From the NCBI GenBank assembly GCA_900073065.1, contig FJOG01000014.1:1333-35547 (forward strand): DNA of 34,215 nt, read 5' to 3'. Both the position numbers and the translations under genes were made by a program. Numbering within the stretch: the first letter of the stretch is position 1; each line of letters starts with the position of its first letter. The DNA comes from Phialocephala subalpina (Eukaryota > Ascomycota > Leotiomycetes > Helotiales > Mollisiaceae). The notes under the pieces are model-generated. The model had not been told where the DNA came from. It saw nothing but the letters and a program-made list of their open reading frames with translations, and did not search any database. Positions 10,413 to 18,498 of the stretch are shown here, piece after piece.

Positions 10413-10699
10413 AAAAAAGGACCGGGTCCTTACAGGCAAAACTAGCTATTTAAGACGATGCTAGAATTGGTATTTCAAAAAGGCTTGTGCCAAAATCAAT
10501 AAGTCTCCTTATTTTAAAAACTTAGTTTAAGCATTCGAATCATAGTATAATAGCCAAAACCCCATATTTATTTTCAATCCTCAGCGTCTGATTAGAATAC
10601 TCAAATCGGATCACAATCGTTTCCAAATCTCTCCATTTCCCTGTGTCGAATAAGTGAGGAACAATATGCAATATGGGAGGTGAACGTACTGTTTAGCTC

Positions 10700-11248
10700 C
10701 TAGTTCTCTCTCCTGAGCTGCTCGATATGACTGCCTACACCTGCATAGTCGGTTTGAAGCCTGTGGAGTTTTTCTGGGTAATCATTTAGTCTGAGGTAAC
10801 CAAATTTTGTAAAATATACCTTGCAAGCCTCGAAGCATTACATTCTCCCCCTGGAGTAGATTGACTCGTTCTGTGCAGACATGAGGGGGTATTCCGATAG
10901 AACATCCAAGGATATACAACTTACCTTGCATCTCTTTCTGGATTGTCTCTTGCTGCTTCATATATTCTGTAGACGATGTGAGCACAAGTTTTGGTAAGAG
11001 GCATCAGCGTCGGAGTGCTACTTACCTACAATGCCATCTACCATATGAGGTAGGATCTCAAGGGTCTCACGTTGCAGAGTTAAGTGGCGGCTCCGTAGCA
11101 TTCTCCAAAATATCGTCCCCAATGCTAAAATTGTTAATGAACGTAGATGCAACTCAGATGTATGCAAACCTTGTAGTTGTGTAATCTGAGTCTTTTGGCC
11201 AAAATATGATGCAGAATCCTGATTACTAGTCAACTCCAAACAGGCTAT
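10700..11248 (-). CDS. coiled-coil protein C-terminus, four exons, start unclear
   Basis: Reading leftward, exons 11026 and above, 10925-10966, 10820-10870 and 10700-10773 are separated by three well-formed introns (10967-11025, 10871-10924, 10774-10819), each with GTAAGT or GTATAT donors and CAG ends, all in phase 1. The spliced product ends in a heptad-like coiled coil (EYMKQQETIQKEMQ, then ERVNLLQGENVMLRGLQ, then EKLHRLQ) and stops at TAG 10700. There is no ATG at the 5' end; the frame is closed by a stop near 11265. It may therefore be the tail of the small gene just upstream (11251-11602) with a lost junction, or a gene remnant. I recognise no domain beyond the coiled coil. Alternative splice choices read a different open frame, so the model is tentative. 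Confidence 0.35.
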
Positions 11249-11250
11249 TA

Positions 11251-11602
11251 TTATTTATATAAATGACTTAATGGCTCAGCGGTGAGGCCAATTTCCTCGC
11301 TCGGATTTGGCCCTCGTGCAAGATCTTGAAGTGCAGCCCTAGAAAGAATCACTTGTTCAGTTCCAATTGCATGATGCAAATCGAATGCGGTAAACTTACA
11401 CTACGGCCGCGGAGGGGTCAACGGTATGTTCTACCACTAGTTCTACCGCTGTGCCTGTCGTTGTGTTCGTCGCCGCGGCAAAATCCTGTCAAGTCAGCTC
11501 AAGCGCTTGAGTTGGGTCTCATCCATTACTTGCCCTAACAGAGGATTCCGGCGGAGGACCCCCAGTAAAGGTACCCGTTTCCTGCTGGATGGGTGAAGCC
11601 AT
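11251..11602 (-). CDS. small hypothetical protein, three exons (78 aa)
   Basis: ATG at 11602 opens exon 1 (11540-11602). Introns 11486-11539 (branch-like GCTGAC, acceptor TTGACAG) and 11339-11399 (donor GTAAGT, acceptor CTTTCTAG) join it in frame to exons 11400-11485 and 11251-11338, ending in TAA. The product starts MASPIQQETGTF and carries an Ala/Thr-rich middle and an acidic end. A TATAAAAG box lies about 100 bp upstream. I recognise no family. The stop lies close to the beginning of the coiled-coil frame (10700-11248), so both could belong to one longer gene broken by mutation. The splice choices and the TATA box are the main support. Confidence 0.35.
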
Positions 11603-11698
11603 ACTGCTGGTTGAACTCGGGATGGAGGTAGTGAATAAGGAGGAGGAAGAAGTGGAAGATGCTAGAGGGCTGTATAATATTACCAGGAAATTCGCTGC

Positions 11699-11706
11699 CT
11701 TTTATA
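11699..11706 (-). promoter_or_regulatory. TATA box (TATAAAAG)
   Basis: Perfect TATAAAAG on the minus strand, about 97 bp upstream of the ATG at 11602. The divergent gene on the plus strand begins at 11916. Confidence 0.5.
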
Positions 11707-11915
11707 CTGTCAGAACCCAAGTCCAAGAAGTACCCAGTCTACCTAGACCACCCTTTCTGAGTCTCCTTCCTTTCCCCACTTCCATACCTCTCACCCCAAT
11801 GCACGTACAGGCCCAAATCAGCTGCTGCTCCCTAAGGAGCTGACGCGACATGTGGTTTCTTCAGCTGGGTAGCGTCTCAAGCCAGGGGCTTCATCGCTTT
11901 CACCTCCTAATAATA

Positions 11916-12390
11916 ATGCCATTTAGACCCACAAATACCAAGAGGGTCACTGCAGCGCCTCCCAAGCCCGAAGCTGAGGGAGTAAATCCACTGGTGCAGT
12001 ATGAGCTTTGCATTTGCTGTGGCCAAGGCACTTAGCCCCGAGACCAAACACCGAATGCCCTCCCGTGGCCATTCACCTTCCAATTACGGAGTTGGTGGGT
12101 GACGATCGAAGGAATACGCCCTGTGCAGTTCCTCAGCTCTATCGCATTCTTTGTTCAAGTTCCGGTGGCGCGGTAGGACAGCCAAAGAACTCTTGCCAGG
12201 TTTGGCATTCGCAGCGCCGAGGAAATCTGCTGCTGAGAGACGTGTGTCGAAGGGGAAAGACTCACAGATCCCCTGCCAGCGTGTTCCTGATGAAGAGAGG
12301 GAGCATAAAGATAGCAGGTTACTCGCGAAGTTTCGTCGCGCAGGACTGCCACAAGTCAGCCTGTGCCATGCATTTTCTTAGGAGTCTAAA
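11916..12390 (+). pseudogene. broken Cys-containing fungal protein (zinc-finger-like), plus strand
   Basis: ATG at 11916 opens a frame beginning MPFRPTNTKRVTAA that runs through a hydrophilic segment to YELCICCGQG and then stops (TAG 12033). Downstream, other plus-strand frames still look protein-like, for instance one ending IPCQRVPDEEREHKD near 12270-12310. This resembles Cys-rich fungal proteins of the DUF3716 kind, in which an N-terminal linker leads to a CxxC-containing finger ending in a Cys-x-x-Val-Pro segment. The pieces lie in different frames, so frameshifts or unrecognised introns separate them. The family assignment is weak inference. The frames on the opposite strand look less natural. 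Confidence 0.3.
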
Positions 12391-12479
12391 GCATTCCTCT
12401 TCCGCGTCCGCACGAAAAGCCTCACACACTCCCCTATCAATAAGTGATGTATTATAATCATTATGCCAGTTTTGAAGCG

Positions 12480-13175
12480 TGTAGCGGGTCAGATGGCTTA
12501 CCTTGATTGAGATACTGCGGGGCCAACGCCATATTCTTTGCTATGCACTTCGTATCTGCAGTGAATCAAGTCGGTTGAAGGATCGAGTCACATAGCTCCT
12601 TCTTATTGCATATGTGATCATCGTCGATTGGCGCTTGAGAGATGGGTCTGCCCAATTCTAGGACTCCGCCTGAGACGGCTACTCTATTTACAAGTTAGTA
12701 CACTTTCACAGAGAATTAAATTGAGAAAAATCTCAACGACCATCCTCTCCATCAAGCACTTTCAGTTTTCGGAAACTTCCCAACCAATTCCGGGACATTC
12801 TGCTGCCGGTTGAGGAGAATCAGAGGGAAAGATGAACGTACTCGAGACGGTGCTTGACGCTGAAAAGGACTGCCTTTGAGACATCTTCAGGAGTCTTCGG
12901 GAATACGACAATGGCTTGTTAGGAAGTCAATTTGTGGTTCATATGAGTGAGGTAGAAGAACATACAGCGCGCTTCTCTGCAGCCTTCGACCAACGTGCGA
13001 TACCATTCTCATACTCTGGATCCTGCTCCTGGGCTACCTTGGCACCTTCTGAAAGGCTGGAACGAAAGTCACGAACATCTTCTTCCGTGAAAGCTGCGAC
13101 GGGCTTCTCGTAATTACCATTCGTCTTCGTGACTGGAACTGCTGAAGATAACGGGATTGGGTTGATGGACGGCAT
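12480..13175 (-). pseudogene. FAD-binding (BBE/VAO-type) oxidoreductase, truncated N-terminal remnant
   Basis: ATG at 13175 (MPSINPIPLSSAVPV) opens exon 1 (12966-13175), which ends in a typical pre-FAD segment (DPEYENGIARWSKAAEKRA). A GT-AG intron (about 12915-12965) leads to exon 2 (12842-12914), which reads IVVFPKTPEDVSKAVLFSVK, the start of the FAD_binding_4 domain of berberine-bridge-like oxidoreductases. The next segment (near 12600-12682) reads VAVSGGVLEL where the family has the flavin-anchoring RGGGHS motif, and then loses the frame. The rest of the roughly 450-residue enzyme (the remaining FAD domain and the BBE C-terminus) is missing. The exact exon junction is out of phase by one base, so it is already broken there or misread. 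Confidence 0.7.
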
Positions 13176-13239
13176 GGTGTAGATCTTCAGGCTTGGTATG
13201 ATAGGATAATGAAAGACGAGGTAGGTTGGAAACATCAAA

Positions 13240-13864
13240 TAAGGCCGGAGGGCGGATAGCCTCGCTTGGTGTCTTCAATCGAGGGGGGATTCACTCTCAA
13301 GTTTGATAAATTTCTGAATTGAAGATGAAAGTGAGGGGAAGCTTTTTATGTTCAAATCGATATGACCATCGAGTGTCTCAGTTGCTCAAATTACGTTGCA
13401 CACGAGGCAGGTACAGACTCAGACCGGCCCTTCCTCCAACATAAGGGCCAGCCCATTCTGTTTGACGCTTCCAGATCTGACATGTGCCTTCGGTGCAAAA
13501 ATCGCGAAGTGATTACAGAGAATTCCTAGATGAAGATTAGAGTTGCAAGGAGAAGTCTCGTTGTAATACCTTATACAGAAACATTTTTAGTGCTGGGAAG
13601 ACACGGTGTCTCAAACAAAGTTAAATCATAAAATACACTCGGAAAACGAGTACATTTCTCTCTCGATCAGCTATATACACAAGCTTTCACGAAAATATTG
13701 TTGATAAAATAAGAAGAACACTAACATTTTTGACTGCGATCAAAGCTTGACTGACTGCCCATACTATTATACATTTTTATTAATAAGAACACTGTGGTAG
13801 GTGTCTGAGAAGTAGTTGCTGATAAAGATCGAGATCCTATTTCTATGAAACACATTGTGTTCTT
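13240..13864. other. intergenic, nothing recognised
   Basis: Upstream region of the FAD remnant and downstream region of the glycosylase remnant. AT-leaning, with no reading frame of interest. Confidence 0.4.
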
Positions 13865-15208
13865 TCACTTCTTAGTCCGACCCGATCGGCGATTGGAGGT
13901 GCTCGGGGTATCGTCGACCTTCGCCTTGCTAGCCTTTGAAGCAGTCGGTTCAGCAGGAGCAGCCTTGGTCCACGGGCGCTTCTTCTCCTTTGGGGGTGGC
14001 GCACTGACTACAAATTCTGGCTCTTCTATTGCTGCAGGATTCTTCCGCTTCCTTGAAGAAGTACCATTGCTCTTGGCGAGTGGCTGATCTTCCTCTACTT
14101 TTACTTTTTCGTCCTCCTCGGTTTCCTCCTTGACTTTCTTAGCCTTAGCTTTTCCTCTCGCTGGCTTCATGGCTTCACTCTCTTCACCCTTCTCCAAATT
14201 CTCCAAATTCTCCTTCTTCAAATCTCCAGCAACGGCACCGGTCTTCTTTTGAACACTAGGAACGACACAACTGGTTCTGCCACCAACTGTCAAGAAGGTG
14301 ATCTTCTGGCCGTTTGGTAGGGATGTTGGGGCGTCTTTCTTTCCTTTCCCCCCAGCGATGATTGAACAACCACTCTTCGGGAAATTTGCTAGAGTCTGCG
14401 AGCAAATCAATTGCAGTTTGATATACGTATAGGATAGACTCTCGAAGTTGCTTTAGTTGTGCGTCGCTGAAAGTATCACTATATTGCTCTGGATGCAACT
14501 TTGCATGATACAATACTTCATCACTGCATGACGTTAGAATGGGATACGGTCATCAAGATTTTATAGACGTACCCGACCCAGTTTCCAATTCCACTGATGT
14601 TTGCTTGATCCAGGAGGAGGGCCTTGACAGGGACGTGCTTGCTTCTCATCTTCTTTGCAAACTATTCATCTGTGATAATGTCTCGATTAATAACAGGATC
14701 CGGGCCATTCTCTTTCAATGGTATTGTGTTTCTGATGTCTTCGGCAGCACAATCGACAAGTCGGATCCTGGCGAATTTTCTGGCATCTGTGAATACTGCT
14801 TCCACTTTTGGCTTCTCAGTCTTAAGAGTGAACTTCCAGTACTTGAGTAGCTATTTTTCTGGGCCATTTGATTCTTTTAATCTGTAATGATTTGATGATT
14901 CTCCTCGAATAGACAGCCAACTATTAATATCAACACGTGGTAAATTCATCTCTCAAGAGGGTATTATACTTATTATACCAAAATGAAAGATTGGATGAGG
15001 CGGAGATGACATGATAAGCTTATTATCTTTAGTCATATGTCAAAATGAAAGGAAAGGCGTAGTACTAAAAGTATTTGCCTTATTAACTGGCACTGATAAC
15101 TTTCTTGCCAGTTAAGGCTTTTTGGAACTCCGCTCCATTAGTACCGACTTTTCCGAATACATTGGCATTATCTTGAGCTTTGACAATTGATAGAGTCTTG
15201 CTTATAAT
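13865..15208 (-). pseudogene. Fpg/MutM-type DNA glycosylase, inactivated by nonsense mutations and a frameshift
   Basis: The Fpg/Nei family excises oxidised purines and nicks abasic sites in the nucleus and mitochondria. Reading leftward, the N-terminal domain is recognisable from 15208 (AQDNANVFGKVG, then GKYF), followed by SSPPHPIFHFG and YWKF, the DARKFARIRLVDC strand, and the H2TH helix segment LLLDQANISGIGNWVG. A clean 49-nt intron (14524-14572) follows, then DEVLYHAKLHPEQYSD, the zincless-finger strand TFLTVGGRTS and a long Lys/Glu-rich tail ending at TGA 13865. Breaks: TAA TAA at 15080-15085, TAG at 14851-14853, TAG for Trp at 14662-14664, a disrupted codon at the first intron (15065-15067), and one extra G in a G6 run (14348-14353). 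The first residues, including the catalytic Pro-Glu, are absent. All nonsense codons fit C-to-T at CpA on one strand or the other. Confidence 0.9.
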
Positions 15209-15628
15209 GCTCTTCACCGTTCTGGATGCCGCGGGCATTCGCAAGAGTCCTTCGACACAGAGAATACAAAGGGAGGCTTATAGGTTCTGGATGATCGGCT
15301 TGCTATTCAGTGCTATATCAGGTTCATATTCACTTTATCAATTGAGGCAACAGCAATCGAGGATTGACAAGAAGGATGGAGAGGGAGCTGTGGCTACGAA
15401 GAGAATCGAGAAGTATGACCAGCTATCCCAGTGTCACAAGTATCGCTAGCTAACGTGAAGTCTAGGGAACGATCCGCCATCAACCTGCAACTCCTCTCCA
15501 ACCTTTGCGATCTCACAGTACCTATATCAGCCATTGGCTTGACAAATTTCGATGATGGATTTGTTGGTTTGGCAGGTACCGTCAGCAGTTTGATCGGCCT
15601 CTACACAGTTTGGAAAAAGACTGCTTAG
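15209..15628 (+). pseudogene. PEX11: PEX11 C-terminal half, 5'-truncated
   Basis: PEX11 is a peroxisomal membrane protein that drives peroxisome elongation and division. From about 15213 the frame reads TVLDAAGIRKS, then REAYRFWMIGLLFSAISGSY (membrane-associated helix) and a charged linker. A 53-nt intron (15413-15465; donor GTATGA, branch GCTAAC, acceptor TCTAG) joins it in phase to NLQLLSNLCDLTVPISAIGL and the diagnostic DDGFVGLAGTVSSLIGLY, ending WKKTA and TAG 15626. This is about half of the usual 230-240 residues. The N-terminal half with its amphipathic helices is missing, and the sequence joins head-to-head to the 5' end of the glycosylase remnant. The remaining frame carries no nonsense mutation. 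A full-length functional copy presumably exists elsewhere. Confidence 0.85.
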
Positions 15629-16052
15629 GTGGGAGGTGGGGCTCAAGGCACAGGCTGAATCGAGGGGTAAAATGGGCGTGGGTTACGGTTTCGATATTCT
15701 GGATGAAGCTTACATTCGCTGGATGAAGCTATCAATCCTTTAATACTAGTTTTCGAATTACCATTCGAATGCAATGTTTGAGAATTTCATGTGGGGCCCG
15801 ATGTCGCACATGCGCCTGACTCGAGAGCAAAGCCACTCGTAAGATCGTGATTTAGTTTGAGTAACGTCTTTTCATATAATGATCTGTCTGATGTAAGTGT
15901 ATTTGCTTTATGTCTTCTCGGAAGTTCGGAGGATATCTTGCCGTCGTGTGGGCCAATTCTCCAATATCTTCACAGATTATGTCTCAGTGCGAGCTATCCC
16001 AACAGTTTGGGACATTCAGACCAAAACAAAAACGGAAAACTACAACGATCTT

Positions 16053-16180
16053 AAAGCATTTCCAACTTTCTTATATATTTGAATGTCTGTTTTCAATTGT
16101 AGCATTTTGAGTCGTTTGAATATATGTTCCCAACTTAGGATATTTGAGTTCGAAAAGTCCCATCTGATATTGGGATATTG
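16053..16180 (+). repeat. repeat module a (inverted partner at 18225-18353)
   Basis: About 128 bp are roughly three-quarters identical to the reverse complement of 18225-18353, sharing blocks such as TGTTTTCAATTGTAG and GAAAAGTCCC. Together with module b it brackets the transporter gene. Confidence 0.75.
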
Positions 16181-16270
16181 GGCCTGGGGACTTCTTTCTC
16201 TCGCAGCTCTTAGAGCATGTTTAAGATGAATATAGTCCTCTGCAATGAATTGAGTATCTACTCAGTAACT

Positions 16271-16302
16271 CCAATACTGATCCTACATTTTTCCATATTC
16301 TC
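16271..16302 (+). repeat. repeat module b (inverted partner at 18368-18399)
   Basis: A 32-bp block containing ACATTTTTCCATATTCTC matches the reverse complement of 18368-18399 with few mismatches. It overlaps the region just beyond the transporter stop codon. Confidence 0.7.
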
Positions 16303-16310
16303 TACACCTT

Positions 16311-17991
16311 TTACTCTCCCCTTCTCCGTTCCATCTCCATTCTCTTCTCTTCTCTCCATCTCGGTCCATATCTCCAAACAACCCACAACAAAGGGCTAGC
16401 AAAGAACCAAACAGCAGCAACACAAACCATCGCAAATCCACTCCCAATCTTATCACGCAATGGTCCAATCGCCGCCACAGCAGCAGCACCCATCCAGCAT
16501 CTGGCCATATTCGCCGCAGCCGTCGCACTCCCAGCCTGCTCCTCAAAGATATCAACCAGCAACGTACTAAAAGTAGAATAAGCACCACATAAACTAAATC
16601 CCAGGAAAAACAACAGTATCAGCGGACCTGCCAGCGAGGATGTGATATACCATATCCATCCGTAGAGTGCTGTTGTAGCCATTCCGATAAATACGAGAGG
16701 GATTACTACCTGTAATCTTGCTTTTTCGATGGGGAAGTTTGAAAGATCGTTTTGTTGGCCGGGTGTAAGAGGGTGATTGGTTTTCTTTCCTAGACGTCGA
16801 AAATTCCAGTCGAGAGTTTTGCCAGTTGTGAGGGCGGAAAGCATACAACCGACTCCGAAGGGGATGTAACAGAGGCTTATTTGGAAAGGTTTGAATTGGA
16901 AGCTTTGGGCGAAAAGGGTTGGTCTGGTCTGGTGATGTTGTTAGACTTGTCTGCTGAGGGTAGGTAGAGAGGAGTTCTTACAGCGATCTGAGCATAGAAT
17001 CCTCCGAATAGAAAGCCGGTGTAGAGTAATATCCACCCTCCTTCTTTCGAGAACATGATCTGGAATGTACCCAATAAGTTAATCTTCCTACGTGACGCCC
17101 GCTCCGTAACTAGTCCTGTAGTTTCCGATCTATTTGGTTGCAAGAATCGGCGACGAGTAACATAGGTGAAGAGACTGATGTTCCATTTCTGTGGGGGCAA
17201 GGAGCCATTTCCTACCACAGCACGGCAGGTTTCTAGAAGAATGAAAAGGAACGCGAGGAAGATAATTCCGGAGAAGATTACTAGGAACCAGAAAAATAGA
17301 TCGCCAGCCGAAGAATTGGTTCAGGGGACCACCAATTATAGGACCTATGGTTTGTCCTAGGAAGGATCCTAGTAGTGAGTAGCCCATGTATGAACCACGT
17401 TCTGATGAAGTGGCTCTGAGATGGAGAGTTTTGAGTTAGCAAATTATGTATACATAAAGCTTATGATGAAAAAATATGCAAAGAAATATAGATTTAAACT
17501 CACATATCCGAAACAACAGCATTAGTCAACGTAACAGTCCCGCTACTGCCCGCACTCTGAAGACATCTCAGAACCATCAACCCAGCATAGCTATCCTGCA
17601 ACGCGAGTCCAAGATTAGCCACAAAGTAAATGACAAAACAAATCATATAAGCCGGACGTCTTCCAATAGCATCTGAAATCGAGCCGATGAAAGTAGGTGC
17701 TAAGCCTTGAAATACGAGGTAGACTGTGATGGTGAGATTGATCAGATTTGTTGATACATGGAATTCGTGGGAGAGATCGAGGATGGCGGGGTAGTAGATG
17801 TTGGCGGTCAAGGGAGAAAGTAAGGAAGCTATGGTACAGAGTGTTACTAGGACTAGCTTTTCTTTGCGATTGAAGATAGTGTATGGAGTTTCGAGAGGAG
17901 GCTCTTCGGACGTGGTATTGTCTTCTTCTGTCGACTGGTCGATGGTGATCACAGGGCTTTTAGGATCTGCCAGGATTTTCAGTTCGGCCAT
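16311..17991 (-). CDS. MFS drug:H+ antiporter (DHA1, Qdr/Dtr-like), with a one-base frameshift
   Basis: This is a 12-TM proton-driven exporter of the plasma membrane. Start ATG 17991 gives MAELKILADP; an upstream in-frame ATG (18096) is less likely. Exons: 17504-17991, 16982-17415 and 16311-16928; introns 17416-17503 (88 nt) and 16929-16981 (53 nt) have GTGAGT/GTAAGA donors. The DHA1 motif A GSISDAIGRR is at residues 103-112, and the antiporter motif C GQTIGPIIGGP sits in TM5 (about 183-193). The C-terminal half holds TM7-12, with GFSLCGAYSTFSTLL typical of the Qdr branch, and ends at TAA 16311. About 512 residues are expected. In exon 2 a run of five T (17292-17296) puts the frame out by one after GWRSIF; with four it would continue WFLVIFSG. 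This is either a sequencing error or a fresh inactivation. The Qdr-type substrate assignment is inference. Confidence 0.88.
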
Positions 17992-18099
17992 GTTAGCGAT
18001 GAATGAGGGTAAATTGACGCAGGGAAAGGTTGAGAACAACACGAAGGCAATATGACTTGCTAGATCAGAGCTTAGCGAGTTTTGGTAGAGATTCAATTT

Positions 18100-18498
18100 C
18101 GATTTGAGAATATGAAATTCATCAACTACGTCATAGAGGTAAATGAAAAGTCTTCGGATCTATTAAACAAGTAGTACGCGTTCTCTAAATTCGCTTTGAA
18201 GTTGGGAGAAGAAGTCTAAGGTTTCAATGTCCTAGCATCCAACGGGACTTTTCTAAGTTAAAAGTCCTAGATTTGGAACAAATATTCTAACGATTTAAAA
18301 ATACTACAATTGAAAACAGGCATTTAAACATATAAGAGAGCTGGAAATGCTTTCGGATATTTGTATTGAGAATATGGAAAAATGTGGGATCAGTATCGGA
18401 ATTATTGAGTGTAAGTAAGTACTGTATTCACTTTAAAGGACCATGCCCTGCTAATGACTGCCCCTCGTTGCCCCTTGTTCGTTCTCTTGCAAGACTAC
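18100..18498. repeat. intergenic with inverted copies of modules a and b
   Basis: Module a' (18225-18353) and module b' (18368-18399) are reverse complements of 16053-16180 and 16271-16302. Module order is a-b on the left and a'-b' on the right, so they are two separately inverted blocks rather than one simple inverted repeat. No gene is seen. Confidence 0.7.

Larger units (their letters stand above)
15640..16310. other. intergenic with copies of a dispersed repeat
   Basis: No gene is seen. It contains module a (16053-16180) and module b (16271-16302), both of which recur inverted beyond the transporter gene. Confidence 0.5.

Noticed and set aside
11270..11340. tRNA-like sequence (TGGCTCAGCGGT resembling box A)
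   Set aside because: No box B or cloverleaf follows, and the segment reads well as an exon on the minus strand.
12008..12457. 149-codon plus-strand frame
   Set aside because: Non-ATG start, irregular composition, and overlap with the broken Cys-containing gene; only parts look natural and these lie in different frames.
15413..15465. Apparent frameshift in PEX11
   Set aside because: A standard intron (GTATGA ... GCTAAC ... CTAG) restores the frame exactly.
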